Assembly: GCA_022843175.1 (NCBI GenBank) | Contig: JALHOE010000066.1 | Location: 1-41,252, forward strand | DNA length: 41,252 nucleotides | Reading direction: 5' to 3' | Source: Deltaproteobacteria bacterium | GTDB lineage: Bacteria > Myxococcota_A > Polyangia > Polyangiales > JADJMO01 | Shown: positions 8,853 to 16,882 of the stretch, piece by piece | Numbering within the stretch: the stretch's first letter is position 1 | Layout: every line of letters begins with the position of its first letter | Translations under genes and position numbers: made by a program | The notes under the pieces: model-generated | What the model was told of the DNA's origin: nothing | Databases searched by the model: none | What the model saw: the letters and a program-made list of their open reading frames with translations, nothing else

Positions 8853-8892
8853 TGTTCAATAGAGAGATAGATCCGTACTGAACAATGGTCAA
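8845..8892. promoter_or_regulatory. Divergent operator/promoter with start codons inside a perfect 14-bp inverted repeat
   Basis: TTGACCATTGTTCA at 8845-8858 is repeated perfectly inverted at 8879-8892 with a 20-bp spacer. Each arm is itself a loose dyad (TTGA...TCAA). The hydrolase ATG (8852-8850) and the TetR ATG (8885-8887) lie in the arms, so both proteins begin Met-Val-Asn. Each arm also supplies a TTGACC -35 box for the opposite gene, with a weak -10 17 bp on (TAGATC 8868-8873 rightward; TATCTC 8869-8864 leftward), which would place both transcript starts within about 5 nt of the ATG. Confidence 0.78.
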
Positions 8893-9469
8893 TAGGCTCC
8901 GGCTCGGCACCGACGAGCGCCGCGCGCAGCTGCTCGGGCTCGGCCTCCGGCTGTTCAACGAGCGCGCCTACGACGCGATCTCGATCGACGACATCGCCGC
9001 CGCGGCCGGCATCTCCAAGGGCCTCCTCTACCACTACTTCTCGAGCAAGCACGTCTTCTACGTCGAGACGGTGAAGGTCGCGGCCGAGGAGCTGATCGCG
9101 CGCACCCGCGCGCCGGACGAGCTCCCGCCCGAGCAGAAGCTCACGCGCGCGCTCGACGGGTACCTGGACTACGTGGAGCAGAACTCGCGCGCGTTCCTCA
9201 CGCTGATGCGCAGCGGGGTCGGCGTCGACGCGGAGGTGTCCGAGGTGATGGAGCGCACCCGGCGCGCGCTGATCAAGCGCATCGTGGAGCAGGGCCTCGG
9301 GCTCGGCGCGCCGCGCCCCATCCTCCGGGTCGCGCTCCGAGCCTGGATCGGCTTCGTCGAGGGCGCGAGCCTCGACTGGCTCGAGCACCGTGACGTCCCG
9401 CGCGTCGAGCTCCGTGCGCTGCTCGCCTCGGCGCTCGCCAACGCACTCCAGACCGCGGGCGTTCCCTGA
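8885..9469 (+). CDS. TetR/AcrR family transcriptional regulator
   Basis: 194 residues from ATG 8885. The N-terminal helix-turn-helix (about 25-60) has the classic TetR sequence ISIDDIAAAAGISKGLLYHYFSSKHVFYVE. The C-terminal domain (about 65-190) is helical and divergent, as expected for ligand binding and dimerisation. It should repress the divergent ferritin-like hydrolase and itself from the inverted repeat that covers both start codons. The ATG lies in the right arm of that repeat and there is no room for a Shine-Dalgarno if transcription starts near 8880, so translation may be leaderless. The ligand is unknown. Confidence 0.93.
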   Translation: MVNRLRLGTDERRAQLLGLGLRLFNERAYDAISIDDIAAAAGISKGLLYHYFSSKHVFYVETVKVAAEELIARTRAPDELPPEQKLTRALDGYLDYVEQNSRAFLTLMRSGVGVDAEVSEVMERTRRALIKRIVEQGLGLGAPRPILRVALRAWIGFVEGASLDWLEHRDVPRVELRALLASALANALQTAGVP

Positions 9470-9483
9470 TAGCGTCTCCGGCG

Positions 9484-10236
9484 ATGATGCAGCTCGCCGA
9501 TATCGTCCGGGTGCTCGAGTCGATCGCGCCGACCGAGCGCGCCGAGCCATGGGACAACGTGGGGCTCCTCGTCGGCGATCCGGCGCGCGAGATCGACGCG
9601 CTGCTGCTCGCGGTCGACGTGACCAGCGCGGTGATCGACGAGGCGATCCACCAGGGCGCCCATTTGATCGTCGCCTACCACCCGCCGATCTTCGCGCCGC
9701 TCAAGCGGTTCGTCGCCGGCCACCCGGCCTTCGAGGCGGCGCGCCACGGCATCGCGATCTACTCGCCGCACACCGCGCTCGACGTCGCCGCCGGCGGCAC
9801 CAACGACGTGCTCGCGGACGCGCTCGGCATGACTGCGCGGCGCCCGCTGCGCGAGAGCGGCGTCGGTCGCATCGGCGGCGTGACCGGGACCGCCCGGCAC
9901 CTGCTCGAGCGCCTCAAGGCCGGGCTCGCGCTCGACACGGCGCTGGTGGCCGGCCCGCTCGACCGCGCGGTGAGCACCGCCGCGGTGTGCGCCGGGGCGG
10001 GGGGCGAGCTCCTTTCCGACGCGCTCGCCGCGCGGGTCGAGCTCTTCGTGACCGGGGAGCTCCGGCATCACGACGCGCTGCGGGCCGAGGCGAACGGCCT
10101 CACCGTCTTTGCGCTTCGCCACTCCGAGAGCGAACGCTGCGCGCTCCCCGCGCTCGAGAAGCGCCTGCTCGCCGAGCTCACGGGCGTGCGCGTCGAGCGG
10201 AGCCGCGAGGACCACGACCCCTTCGTGTTCGCCTGA
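9484..10236 (+). CDS. Nif3-like dinuclear metal centre protein (YbgI/GTP cyclohydrolase I type 2 family)
   Basis: 250 residues; two adjacent ATGs (9484, 9487). It has the full-length single-domain Nif3 arrangement: N-terminal PTERAEPWDNVGLLVGDP, metal ligands in VAYHPPIFAPLKRF and YSPHTALDVAAGGTNDVLA, and the C-terminal FVTGELRHHDALRA. Family members are hexameric with a di-metal site; biochemical roles differ between members, so no specific reaction is claimed. It starts 14 bp after the tetR stop on the same strand. The absence of the inserted PII-like middle domain fits the short YbgI form. Confidence 0.9.
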   Translation: MMQLADIVRVLESIAPTERAEPWDNVGLLVGDPAREIDALLLAVDVTSAVIDEAIHQGAHLIVAYHPPIFAPLKRFVAGHPAFEAARHGIAIYSPHTALDVAAGGTNDVLADALGMTARRPLRESGVGRIGGVTGTARHLLERLKAGLALDTALVAGPLDRAVSTAAVCAGAGGELLSDALAARVELFVTGELRHHDALRAEANGLTVFALRHSESERCALPALEKRLLAELTGVRVERSREDHDPFVFA

Positions 10237-10240
10237 CGGG

Positions 10241-11377
10241 CTAGACGACCGCGGTCGCGAGGTACGCGGTGCCGTCGCCGCGGAGCGTGAGCGTTGCGGC
10301 CGAGCCGGGGACGAACACGGAGTCCCCCGCGCGGAGCGGCTCGCGCGACGCGCCGTCGTCGGCCTCGAGCGAGCCCTCGGTGCACAGCGCGATGATCGGC
10401 GCGCGCACGTCGACCCGCGCCTCGCCGGAGACGCGCGCGCGCGCGAGCTCGAACTCTGCGGCGGCGGTCTCCCACACCTCGAGCGGGCCGCGACGGGTCG
10501 GCAGCACCTTGGCGACCGGGCCGGCGCGGAAGTCGAGGACGCGCATGAGCTCCTCGACGTCGACGTGCTTGGGGGTCATCCCCCCGCGGAGCACGTTGTC
10601 GGAGTTGGCCATGATCTCGACGCCCACGCCGTGCAGGTAGGCGTGGAGGTTGCCCGCCGGCAGGTAGATCGCCTCGCCCTCGGCGAGCACGACGAGGTTG
10701 AGCATGAGCGCGCCGAGCACGCCCGCGTCGCCGGGGTGCTTCTGCCCGAGGCGCGCGCCCCACTCGGCCTCGAGCGCGAACGGACCGCCCGTGAGCTTTT
10801 CGCACGCGGCGGAGACCTCGAAGACGAGCGCGGAGACGTCGGTCGTCATGATCGTGCGGAAGGTCTCTCGCAGATCGCCGAGGTCGAGGGCCTGCAGGCC
10901 GGGGACCGCGAGCGCCTCGAACAGGGCGCGCGTCGCTGCGATGTCGCGGAAGCCGCACAGCGCGACGAACGGCCCGAGCGCGCACAGGAGCTCGGGCTTG
11001 TGGTTTCGGTCGCGGTAGTTGCGGTTCGGGGCGTCGCGCGCGATGCCCGCGCGGTCCTCGCGCTCATAGCCGGCCTCGGCCTGCGCGATCGACGGATGGG
11101 CTTGCAGCGAGAGGGGCTCCTCGGCGGCGAGGATCTTGAACAGGAACGGCAGACGCGGACCGAACCGCCGGAGCGCGGCGGTGCCGAGCGCCCGCTCGGG
11201 GGCTTCGGCGATCCGAGCGAGGAGCGTGCTGCCGTGGACGCGCGAGGGCGCCGACGGGTGCGCGCCCATCCAGAGCTCGGCCTCTTTCGTGGCCGCGGGC
11301 GGGCGCCCCTGCAGCGCGGCGATCGCGGTCGTCGAGCCCCAGGCGTACGGCTGCACGGTGTTGACGAGTCGTTCCAT
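10241..11377 (-). CDS. manA: Mannose-6-phosphate isomerase, class I
   Basis: 378 residues from ATG 11377 (MERLVNTVQPYAWGS, the normal family start; the frame is open 57 bp further but the extension is not family-like). It interconverts mannose-6-phosphate and fructose-6-phosphate, feeding GDP-mannose and exopolysaccharide synthesis or mannose catabolism. Zinc-site motifs are visible in order: ELWMGAHPSAPS, LSLQAHPSIAQAEAGY and NHKPELLCAL, then YLPAGNLHAYLHG and the active-site segment DNVLRGGMTPKHVDVEEL. Convergent with the Nif3-like gene (4 bp apart) and divergent from the AMMECR1 gene. Confidence 0.93.
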   Translation of the reverse strand: MERLVNTVQPYAWGSTTAIAALQGRPPAATKEAELWMGAHPSAPSRVHGSTLLARIAEAPERALGTAALRRFGPRLPFLFKILAAEEPLSLQAHPSIAQAEAGYEREDRAGIARDAPNRNYRDRNHKPELLCALGPFVALCGFRDIAATRALFEALAVPGLQALDLGDLRETFRTIMTTDVSALVFEVSAACEKLTGGPFALEAEWGARLGQKHPGDAGVLGALMLNLVVLAEGEAIYLPAGNLHAYLHGVGVEIMANSDNVLRGGMTPKHVDVEELMRVLDFRAGPVAKVLPTRRGPLEVWETAAAEFELARARVSGEARVDVRAPIIALCTEGSLEADDGASREPLRAGDSVFVPGSAATLTLRGDGTAYLATAVV

Positions 11378-11448
11378 CGACGGCTCCACGCTAAACGCCC
11401 ACGGTCGCGATTGCCATTGGCCGAGCGCGGACACAGATCAGTGCCCTC

Positions 11449-11988
11449 ATGGTTCGGCCGGAAGACGGTGTCGTCCTCACCCGCTATGCCCGCGCGTCGA
11501 TCGCAGCGGCGCTCGGCGGCCCGTACCCGTACGCGCCGAAGTTTCCCGGCGCCGATTCACTGCGCGCCACGTTCGTCACGCTGCGCCGCGGCACCACGCT
11601 CCATGGCTGCATCGGGACCATCGAGCCGCGCCGCATCCTCGTCGACGACGTGCGCTCCAACGCGGTGTCGGCGGCGCTGCACGATCCGCGCGCCACCCCG
11701 CTCGCGCGCGCCGACGTCGACGGCCTCGCGATCGAGATCTCTCTGCTCGGCCCGCTCGAGCGCATCACGTTCGAGAGCGAACGCGACGCCGTCGCCGCGC
11801 TCCGCCCCGGCGACGGCATCGTCCTTCGCGGCAGCGGCCGCCGCGCCACCTTCCTGCCGCAGGTCTGGGAGAGCCTCCCCGACCCGGCGCACTTCCTCGA
11901 CAGCCTGATGCACAAGGCCGGGCTCCGCGCGTGGGCGCCCGACACCGAGCTCTATCGCTACGGCGTCACGAAGTTCTGCGACCGTTAG
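11449..11988 (+). CDS. AMMECR1 domain protein (AmmeMemoRadiSam system protein A type)
   Basis: 179 residues, ATG start. The diagnostic AMMECR1 signature is present (LHGCIGTIEPRRILVDDVRSNAVSAALHDPR), followed by the conserved LAIEISLLGPLERI and the C-terminal FLPQVWESLPDPAHFLDSLMHKAGLR. AMMECR1 proteins are often encoded with a Memo-like dioxygenase and a radical SAM enzyme; neither partner is in this window, so the protein is either solitary or has partners elsewhere. Molecular function is unknown. Its last 4 bp overlap the convergent cysteine-cluster gene. Confidence 0.9.
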   Translation: MVRPEDGVVLTRYARASIAAALGGPYPYAPKFPGADSLRATFVTLRRGTTLHGCIGTIEPRRILVDDVRSNAVSAALHDPRATPLARADVDGLAIEISLLGPLERITFESERDAVAALRPGDGIVLRGSGRRATFLPQVWESLPDPAHFLDSLMHKAGLRAWAPDTELYRYGVTKFCDR

Positions 11989-12503
11989 CGCCCCTTATTG
12001 GGGCGCTTCGTGAACAGGTCGCGGAGCGCGACGCGGCGGAGCTCGCCGCGTTCGACCATCGCCTGCATCGCCGAGAGCCGCGCCTCGACGGGGCCGATCG
12101 GCCAACACTCGGCGGGCGCGAGCGTCTCGACCGCGATGACGTTGAGCGCGCAGATGTCGCGGAGCTCGCGCCCTCCCTCGATCCAGCGGAGCGGCAGCCC
12201 CTGCGTGCGACAGACGTAGGGGCGCTCGTCGTAGACGCGACAGGCGCCCTCGTCGTCGAGGAACGCGCACCGCCCGGGGGGCCCCGGCGCCTGCTCCGCG
12301 AGCAGCTCGCCGTGCCGACGGACGATCGCCGCCGCCTCGACCTCGAACACCGTGAGCCCGTCGCTGCAGCAGCCGCTGCACCCGCGCTTGCACTGCAGCC
12401 TCGCGCCGTGCCGCTCGGCGAGGACGCGCGCGTTGTCGTCGATGGCGCGATGGAGGCCGTCGACTGCGTCGATGAGCTCGGCCGGAACGTCGGAGACCGC
12501 CAC
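11985..12503 (-). CDS. YkgJ-type cysteine-cluster protein
   Basis: 172 residues from GTG 12503. A cysteine cluster CKRGCSGCC (about 38-46) is followed by CAFLDDEGACRVYDERPYVCR and two later Cys (ICAL, AECWP), the pattern of the YkgJ/PF03692 family thought to bind zinc or iron-sulfur. Function is not known. It follows msrA by 9 bp on the same strand, so a role near redox or thiol chemistry is possible (inference). A second, shorter cysteine-cluster protein is at 15010-15375. Confidence 0.85.
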   Translation of the reverse strand: MAVSDVPAELIDAVDGLHRAIDDNARVLAERHGARLQCKRGCSGCCSDGLTVFEVEAAAIVRRHGELLAEQAPGPPGRCAFLDDEGACRVYDERPYVCRTQGLPLRWIEGGRELRDICALNVIAVETLAPAECWPIGPVEARLSAMQAMVERGELRRVALRDLFTKRPNKGR

Positions 12504-12512
12504 CGGAGAACC

Positions 12513-13160
12513 CTAGCGCGTTGCCGGGAGACCGACCGGGCAGCTGACGCCGGTGCCGCCGAGGCCGCAGTACCCGCCGGGGTTCTTCGCGAGGTACTGC
12601 TGGTGGTAGTCCTCGGCGAAGTAGAACGGACCCGCGTCGACGATCTCGGTCGTGATCGGGCCGTAGCCCGCGGCGGAGAGCGAGCGTTGATACGCCTCGC
12701 GCGACCCCTCGGCGAGCGCGCGCTGGGCGGCGCTCGTGGGGTAGATGCCGCTGCGATATTGGGTGCCGACGTCGTTGCCCTGCCGCATGCCCTCGGTCGG
12801 ATCGTGGCTCTCCCAGAACACCCGGAGCAGCTCCGCGAACGAGATCCTGGCGGGGTCGAACACGACCTGCACGACCTCGGAGTGCCCGGTCGCGCCGCTG
12901 CACACCTCGCGATAGGTGGGGTTCGGCGTGTGACCCGCCGCGTAGCCAACGGCCGTGGAGTGCACGCCCGAGAGCTGCCAGAACTTGCGCTCGGCGCCCC
13001 AGAAGCAGCCGAGCCCGAAGTACGCGACCTCCATGCCGGCGGGGAACGGGCCCTCGAGCGGCGTGCCGTGGACGAAGTGCTCGGCCGGCACCGGCATCCT
13101 GGTGGTGCGGCCGGGGAGCGCCTGCTCGCGGGAGGGAATGCTGAGCTTTCCGAAGGGCAT
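12513..13160 (-). CDS. msrA: Peptide-methionine (S)-S-oxide reductase MsrA
   Basis: 215 residues from ATG 13160. It reduces the S-epimer of methionine sulfoxide in oxidised proteins. The catalytic GCFWGAER motif carries the sulfenic-acid-forming Cys, followed by [52 protein letters not shown] and a C-terminal [16 protein letters not shown] containing candidate resolving cysteines. Length and motifs match E. coli-type MsrA with an N-terminal extension. It lies 40 bp downstream of the malic enzyme gene and 9 bp upstream of the YkgJ-type gene, all on the minus strand, so one transcript is likely. Confidence 0.95.
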   Translation of the reverse strand: MPFGKLSIPSREQALPGRTTRMPVPAEHFVHGTPLEGPFPAGMEVAYFGLGCFWGAERKFWQLSGVHSTAVGYAAGHTPNPTYREVCSGATGHSEVVQVVFDPARISFAELLRVFWESHDPTEGMRQGNDVGTQYRSGIYPTSAAQRALAEGSREAYQRSLSAAGYGPITTEIVDAGPFYFAEDYHQQYLAKNPGGYCGLGGTGVSCPVGLPATR

Positions 13161-13200
13161 CGCCCTCAGAGTACGCCGGCCGCCCCGGTTTGGTTTCGTT

Positions 13201-14919
13201 CTACTTCGGCTCTCCGCGACGGATCGGCAGGTAGCTCGGTTTCCAGCGACGGGCCTGCACGGTGGTCATCCACTCGGCGAGCGGTCGCTGCGCGAGCTCG
13301 CTCACGCCGTCCTCGATCGCACGATGGATGACCCGCGCGGCCACGTGGGTGGAGGCCTCCTCGAGCTCGGCGATCGGCGGATAAATCAGGCCGCGCGCGA
13401 GGTGACGGTCCTTGACGTAGTCGGCGAGCGCGTCGGCTGCTTCGAGCACCATGGCGTCGGTGATCTCGCGCGCGCCGGCGACGATCGCGCCGAAGCCGAG
13501 GCCGGGGAAGATGAAGGCGTTGTTGCCCTGACCGATCACGAACTCGCGGCCGTCGAGGCGGACCGGCTCGAAGGGGCTGCCGGTGGCGACGATGGCGCGA
13601 CCCTCGGTCCACGCGAGCACGTCGGCCGGGTTGGCCTCGCAGGCGCTCGTGGGGTTCGAGAGCGGAAAGACGATCGGTCGGTCGGTGTTGAGCGCGAGCG
13701 CGCGGACGATGTCCTCGCCGAACGCGCGGAACTGGCCCGAGAGGCCGAGGAGAGCAGTGGCCCTGGACTGCTGGATGGTCTCGAGGAGGTTCGGGACCGA
13801 GCCGGACATCGTCCAGCCGTCGGGCACCGCCCGCGCGAAGCCGCGCTTGTAGTCCTCCATCTTGCGGTCGAGGGTGAGCAGCCCCTTCGAGTCGAGGACG
13901 AACACGCGCTCGGCGGCGTCCTCGCGCGAGAGGCCGTCGCGGACCATGCCCTCGCGGATCGCGCTGGCGACGCCGATGCCACCCGCGCCGGCGCCGTGGA
14001 TGATGACGCGCTGATCGCGGAGCCGTTCGCCCTTGAGCCGCGCCGCCGAGATGAGGCCCGCGAGCGCGACCGCGCCGGTGCCCTGCACGTCGTCGTTGAA
14101 GGAGGGCAGCCGTTTGCGGTGGCGCTCGAGGACCGCGAACGCGGTGTCCTTGGAGAGGTCTTCCCACTGAATCACGGCCCGCGGCCAGCGCGCCTTCACC
14201 GCGTCGACGAACGCGTCGATGAACGCCATGTACTCGGCGTCCTTCAGGCGTTTGTGGCGCACCCCGAGGTAGTTCTCGTCGTCGATGAGGTCCTGCCGGT
14301 CGGTGCCCACGTCGAGCGCGACGGGCATCGAGTGGAACGGACTCACGCCGCCGGCGACCGTGTAGAGCGCGAGCTTGCCGATCGGGATCGCGAGGCCGCC
14401 GTAGCCCTGGTCGCCGATGCCGAGGATCGCCGACGAGTCGGTGGCGACGATCATGCGCACGTCGTCGAGCGGGTAGCTGCTCGCGACCTTCGACGCGCGC
14501 GAGATGTTGTCGGTCGAGAACGACAGACCGCGCGGGTGCTGGTAGAGCGCCGAGAACTGCTGCACGGCGTCGCCGACCGTGGGCGTGTACACGATGGGGA
14601 GCATCTCCTCGACGTGACGCGCGAGCAGCGCATAGAAGAGGACCTCGTGCCGCTCCTGCAGCGAGCGAAGAAACTGGTACTTGGCGAGCGGCGAGACCTC
14701 GCGCTCGTAGCCGCGGTAGACGCGGGCGAGCTGCTGCTCCTGCGTGTTGATCGCCGGCGGCAGGAGCCCGTCGAGGTTGAGGGCGGCGCGTTCCTCGGCC
14801 GTGAAGGCGGTGCCCTTGTTGAGGAGGACAAACCGGAGCAGGGCGATCCCGTCCACGAAGGAGGCGATGTAGTCCTGACCCTTGTCGTCCGTCCGCACGT
14901 CGAAAAAGCGGCTGATCAT
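13201..14919 (-). CDS. maeA: NAD-dependent malic enzyme
   Basis: 572 residues from ATG 14919 ([14 protein letters not shown]), close to E. coli MaeA in length. Catalyses oxidative decarboxylation of malate to pyruvate. Visible family motifs in order: [58 protein letters not shown], the metal and catalytic region [11 protein letters not shown] and [15 protein letters not shown], the nucleotide-binding [14 protein letters not shown], and [14 protein letters not shown]. The frame extends upstream to 15009 but that part is not family-like. Divergent from the small cysteine-cluster gene at 15010. Symbol is by similarity to the single-domain NAD enzyme; the cofactor is inferred. Confidence 0.93.
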   Translation of the reverse strand: MISRFFDVRTDDKGQDYIASFVDGIALLRFVLLNKGTAFTAEERAALNLDGLLPPAINTQEQQLARVYRGYEREVSPLAKYQFLRSLQERHEVLFYALLARHVEEMLPIVYTPTVGDAVQQFSALYQHPRGLSFSTDNISRASKVASSYPLDDVRMIVATDSSAILGIGDQGYGGLAIPIGKLALYTVAGGVSPFHSMPVALDVGTDRQDLIDDENYLGVRHKRLKDAEYMAFIDAFVDAVKARWPRAVIQWEDLSKDTAFAVLERHRKRLPSFNDDVQGTGAVALAGLISAARLKGERLRDQRVIIHGAGAGGIGVASAIREGMVRDGLSREDAAERVFVLDSKGLLTLDRKMEDYKRGFARAVPDGWTMSGSVPNLLETIQQSRATALLGLSGQFRAFGEDIVRALALNTDRPIVFPLSNPTSACEANPADVLAWTEGRAIVATGSPFEPVRLDGREFVIGQGNNAFIFPGLGFGAIVAGAREITDAMVLEAADALADYVKDRHLARGLIYPPIAELEEASTHVAARVIHRAIEDGVSELAQRPLAEWMTTVQARRWKPSYLPIRRGEPK

Positions 14920-15009
14920 GGCTACAGGGAGGTTACGACACAGTGCGTCGAAGCGCCAGTCATCCGCGCTTGACCACGGGCTCCCCGGCTGCCAACAAGC
15001 AGGGCCCAC

Positions 15010-15375
15010 ATGTCGTTGTCACCGCTCGCCGGCGCACCGGATCCCGAGGGAGCCGACTGCGTCGCGTGCGGCCGGTGCTGTCACCACGGGCCGTCGACGG
15101 TTCAGCTGCTCGAGGACGACGAGCTCCGCCTGGGCGAGGAGCGCGTGCGGCGCCTCACCGTCGTCATGGACCGGCCGCCGTACTTCCGCTTCGTGAAGAA
15201 CGACGGTGCGCGCTGTGGCGCGCTCGACGTGTCGGTCCCCGAACGCTACCCGTGCGCCATCTACGACGCGCGACCGGAGGGCTGTCGGCTCGTGGAGCCC
15301 GGCTCGCCGTGCTGCCTCGAAGCGCGCGCGCTCGGTCACCTCGGGACGAGCGTGGAGTTCAAGAGGACGGCTTGA
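15010..15375 (+). CDS. Small YkgJ-type cysteine-cluster protein
   Basis: 121 residues, ATG start. An N-terminal CVACGRCCHHGP cluster (about residues 17-24) and later Cys in ARCGALD, RYPCAIYDARPEGCRLV and SPCCLE follow the PF03692 pattern, with the PCAIYDARPEGCR segment equivalent to the RPYVCR block of longer relatives. Metal or Fe-S binding is expected; function unknown. Its 3' end overlaps the convergent pseudouridine synthase gene by 40 bp. It is divergent from malic enzyme (90 bp between starts). Confidence 0.82.
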   Translation: MSLSPLAGAPDPEGADCVACGRCCHHGPSTVQLLEDDELRLGEERVRRLTVVMDRPPYFRFVKNDGARCGALDVSVPERYPCAIYDARPEGCRLVEPGSPCCLEARALGHLGTSVEFKRTA

Positions 15376-16088
15376 AAGCTCGCTGGCGGCGGGCACTCGA
15401 TCGTCACGTTGTCGGGGAGCACCAGCCGGATCGCGTGGAGCATCAGGCGGGGCCACTTCGCCTGCTCGGTGAGGTCGCCGTATCGCGGATCGCCGCAGAG
15501 CGCGTGACCGATCGCGTAGAAGTGCACCCGCAGCTGGTGACGACGACCGGTGATCGGGTGCGCCTCGACGAGCGTCTGCTTCTGGTAGCGCTCGAGCACC
15601 CGGGCCTCGGTGCGCGAGGGCTTGCCGCGCCGCTCGTCGACGCCCATGCGGCCGGACCCGAACTCGGCGATCGGCTTGTCGATCGTGGTGTCGCCGCGGA
15701 GCAGCCCGTGCGCGAGGCCGAGGTAGGTCTTGTGCACGCGGCGGTGCTCGAAGGCCATCGAGAGCGTGCGATGGGTCGCCGCGTCGCGCGCGAACAGGAG
15801 GAGGCCGGACACCTCTTTGTCGAGCCGGTGCACGACGAACAGCTTCTCGCCCCGCTCGGCCTCGAGCGCTCGCTGCACGCTCGGCGCAGCGGGGTCGCGC
15901 TCCGGGATCGACGAGACGCCCTCCGCCTTCTCGACGGCGAGGACACCGCCCTCGTCGAAGAGGACGCGCGCGACGGGGACGGATGGGGCGATTTCCAGAG
16001 GGCGGCCACAGTACCATCGCGCCCGTGAAGCGCGACCCCTCTCGCCAATATTCGCCGCGGGGCCGCGGGCGCGAGCCCGCGGTGGCAC
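15336..16088 (-). CDS. RluA-family pseudouridine synthase
   Basis: 250 residues from GTG 16088. The catalytic motif VVHRLDKEVSGLLLFARD has the Asp that attacks uridine; RRVHKTYLGLAHG, AHPITGRRHQLRVHFYAIGHALCGDPRYG and RLMLHAIRLVLP complete the RluA pattern. It modifies rRNA or tRNA; the target cannot be read from sequence. No N-terminal S4 domain is seen. The first ~35 residues (MPPRARARG...) are not family-like, but no ATG/GTG/TTG lies between 16088 and the conserved region, so either this GTG or a non-standard start (CTG at about 15998) is used. The start region overlaps the divergent methyltransferase gene. Confidence 0.86.
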   Translation of the reverse strand: MPPRARARGPAANIGERGRASRARWYCGRPLEIAPSVPVARVLFDEGGVLAVEKAEGVSSIPERDPAAPSVQRALEAERGEKLFVVHRLDKEVSGLLLFARDAATHRTLSMAFEHRRVHKTYLGLAHGLLRGDTTIDKPIAEFGSGRMGVDERRGKPSRTEARVLERYQKQTLVEAHPITGRRHQLRVHFYAIGHALCGDPRYGDLTEQAKWPRLMLHAIRLVLPDNVTIECPPPASFQAVLLNSTLVPR

Positions 16089-16807
16089 CGAAAACGAACG
16101 ATGAGGTCGTCTACGGACACCGCGCCGCGCTCGCGGTGATCGCCAAGCGCCCCGCAGACATCCTCGCCATCGCGCACGCGCCCGAGCACCGTCGCGAGCT
16201 CGAGGGCGCGCTGCGAGGCCGACGCGTGCCGGTGGAGGAGAAGCCCGAGCACGAGCTCGCGCGGCTCGCGGACTCGAAGAACCACGAGGGGCTGTGCGTT
16301 CGCACCCGCCCGCGCCGGTTCGCGTCGCCGACCGAGCTCGGAGAGCTGCTGACCAAGAAGCGGGGCGTCGCGATCGCGCTCGACCGGGTCCGAAACCCCT
16401 ACAACATCGGCGCGATCCTCCGCACAGCGGCGTTCTTCGGCGTCGACGCGGCGCTCCTCGGCTCGCCGGCCCCGCACCCCGCGCTGCCCCCCGACTCCGT
16501 GCGCGTCGCCGAGGGCGGCGCGGAGGAGCTGGTCCTCGCGCGCACGACCGATCTCGCCGAGTCGCTTGCGCGTCTGCGCAAGGGCTCGGTGCGGGTCGTC
16601 GGCGCCGACGTCACCGCGACCGCGGGCGCGATCGGATTCGCCTTCGAGCGACCGACCGTGCTGGTGGTCGGTCATGAGCGCGAGGGGATGTCCGACCGCG
16701 TGCGGGCGCAATGCGACGCGCTGGTGAAGATCCTCGGCACCGGCGCGGTCGAATCGCTCAACGTCGCGGTCGCGAGCGGCATCCTGATCGCCGAAATGAC
16801 GCGCTGA
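16025..16807 (+). CDS. SpoU/TrmH-family 2'-O-ribose RNA methyltransferase
   Basis: 260 residues from GTG 16025; another in-frame GTG at 16082 and an ATG at 15983 exist. An N-terminal substrate-binding region (VVYGHRAALAVIAKRP... up to about 100) precedes the SPOUT catalytic domain with the three motifs in order: ALDRVRNPYNIGAILRTAAFFG, LVVGHEREGMSDRV and VESLNVAVASGILIAEM. These are the knot-forming and SAM-binding residues of the family. Likely rRNA (RlmB-like) or tRNA Gm methylation; target unassigned. Depending on the starts, it overlaps the divergent pseudouridine synthase gene by 7 to 64 bp. Confidence 0.9.
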   Translation: MKRDPSRQYSPRGRGREPAVAPKTNDEVVYGHRAALAVIAKRPADILAIAHAPEHRRELEGALRGRRVPVEEKPEHELARLADSKNHEGLCVRTRPRRFASPTELGELLTKKRGVAIALDRVRNPYNIGAILRTAAFFGVDAALLGSPAPHPALPPDSVRVAEGGAEELVLARTTDLAESLARLRKGSVRVVGADVTATAGAIGFAFERPTVLVVGHEREGMSDRVRAQCDALVKILGTGAVESLNVAVASGILIAEMTR

Positions 16808-16882
16808 GCGCAGGCATAAAACGCCCGTTTACCGGGTGGCCGCCGCGCGTATGCTGGCCCGTCCACCAAAGGGGGCTCGCGG

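Noticed and set aside
12955-14973. Plus-strand open frame of about 670 codons over malic enzyme
   Set aside because: Mirror of a gene with full malic enzyme motifs; no motif of its own.
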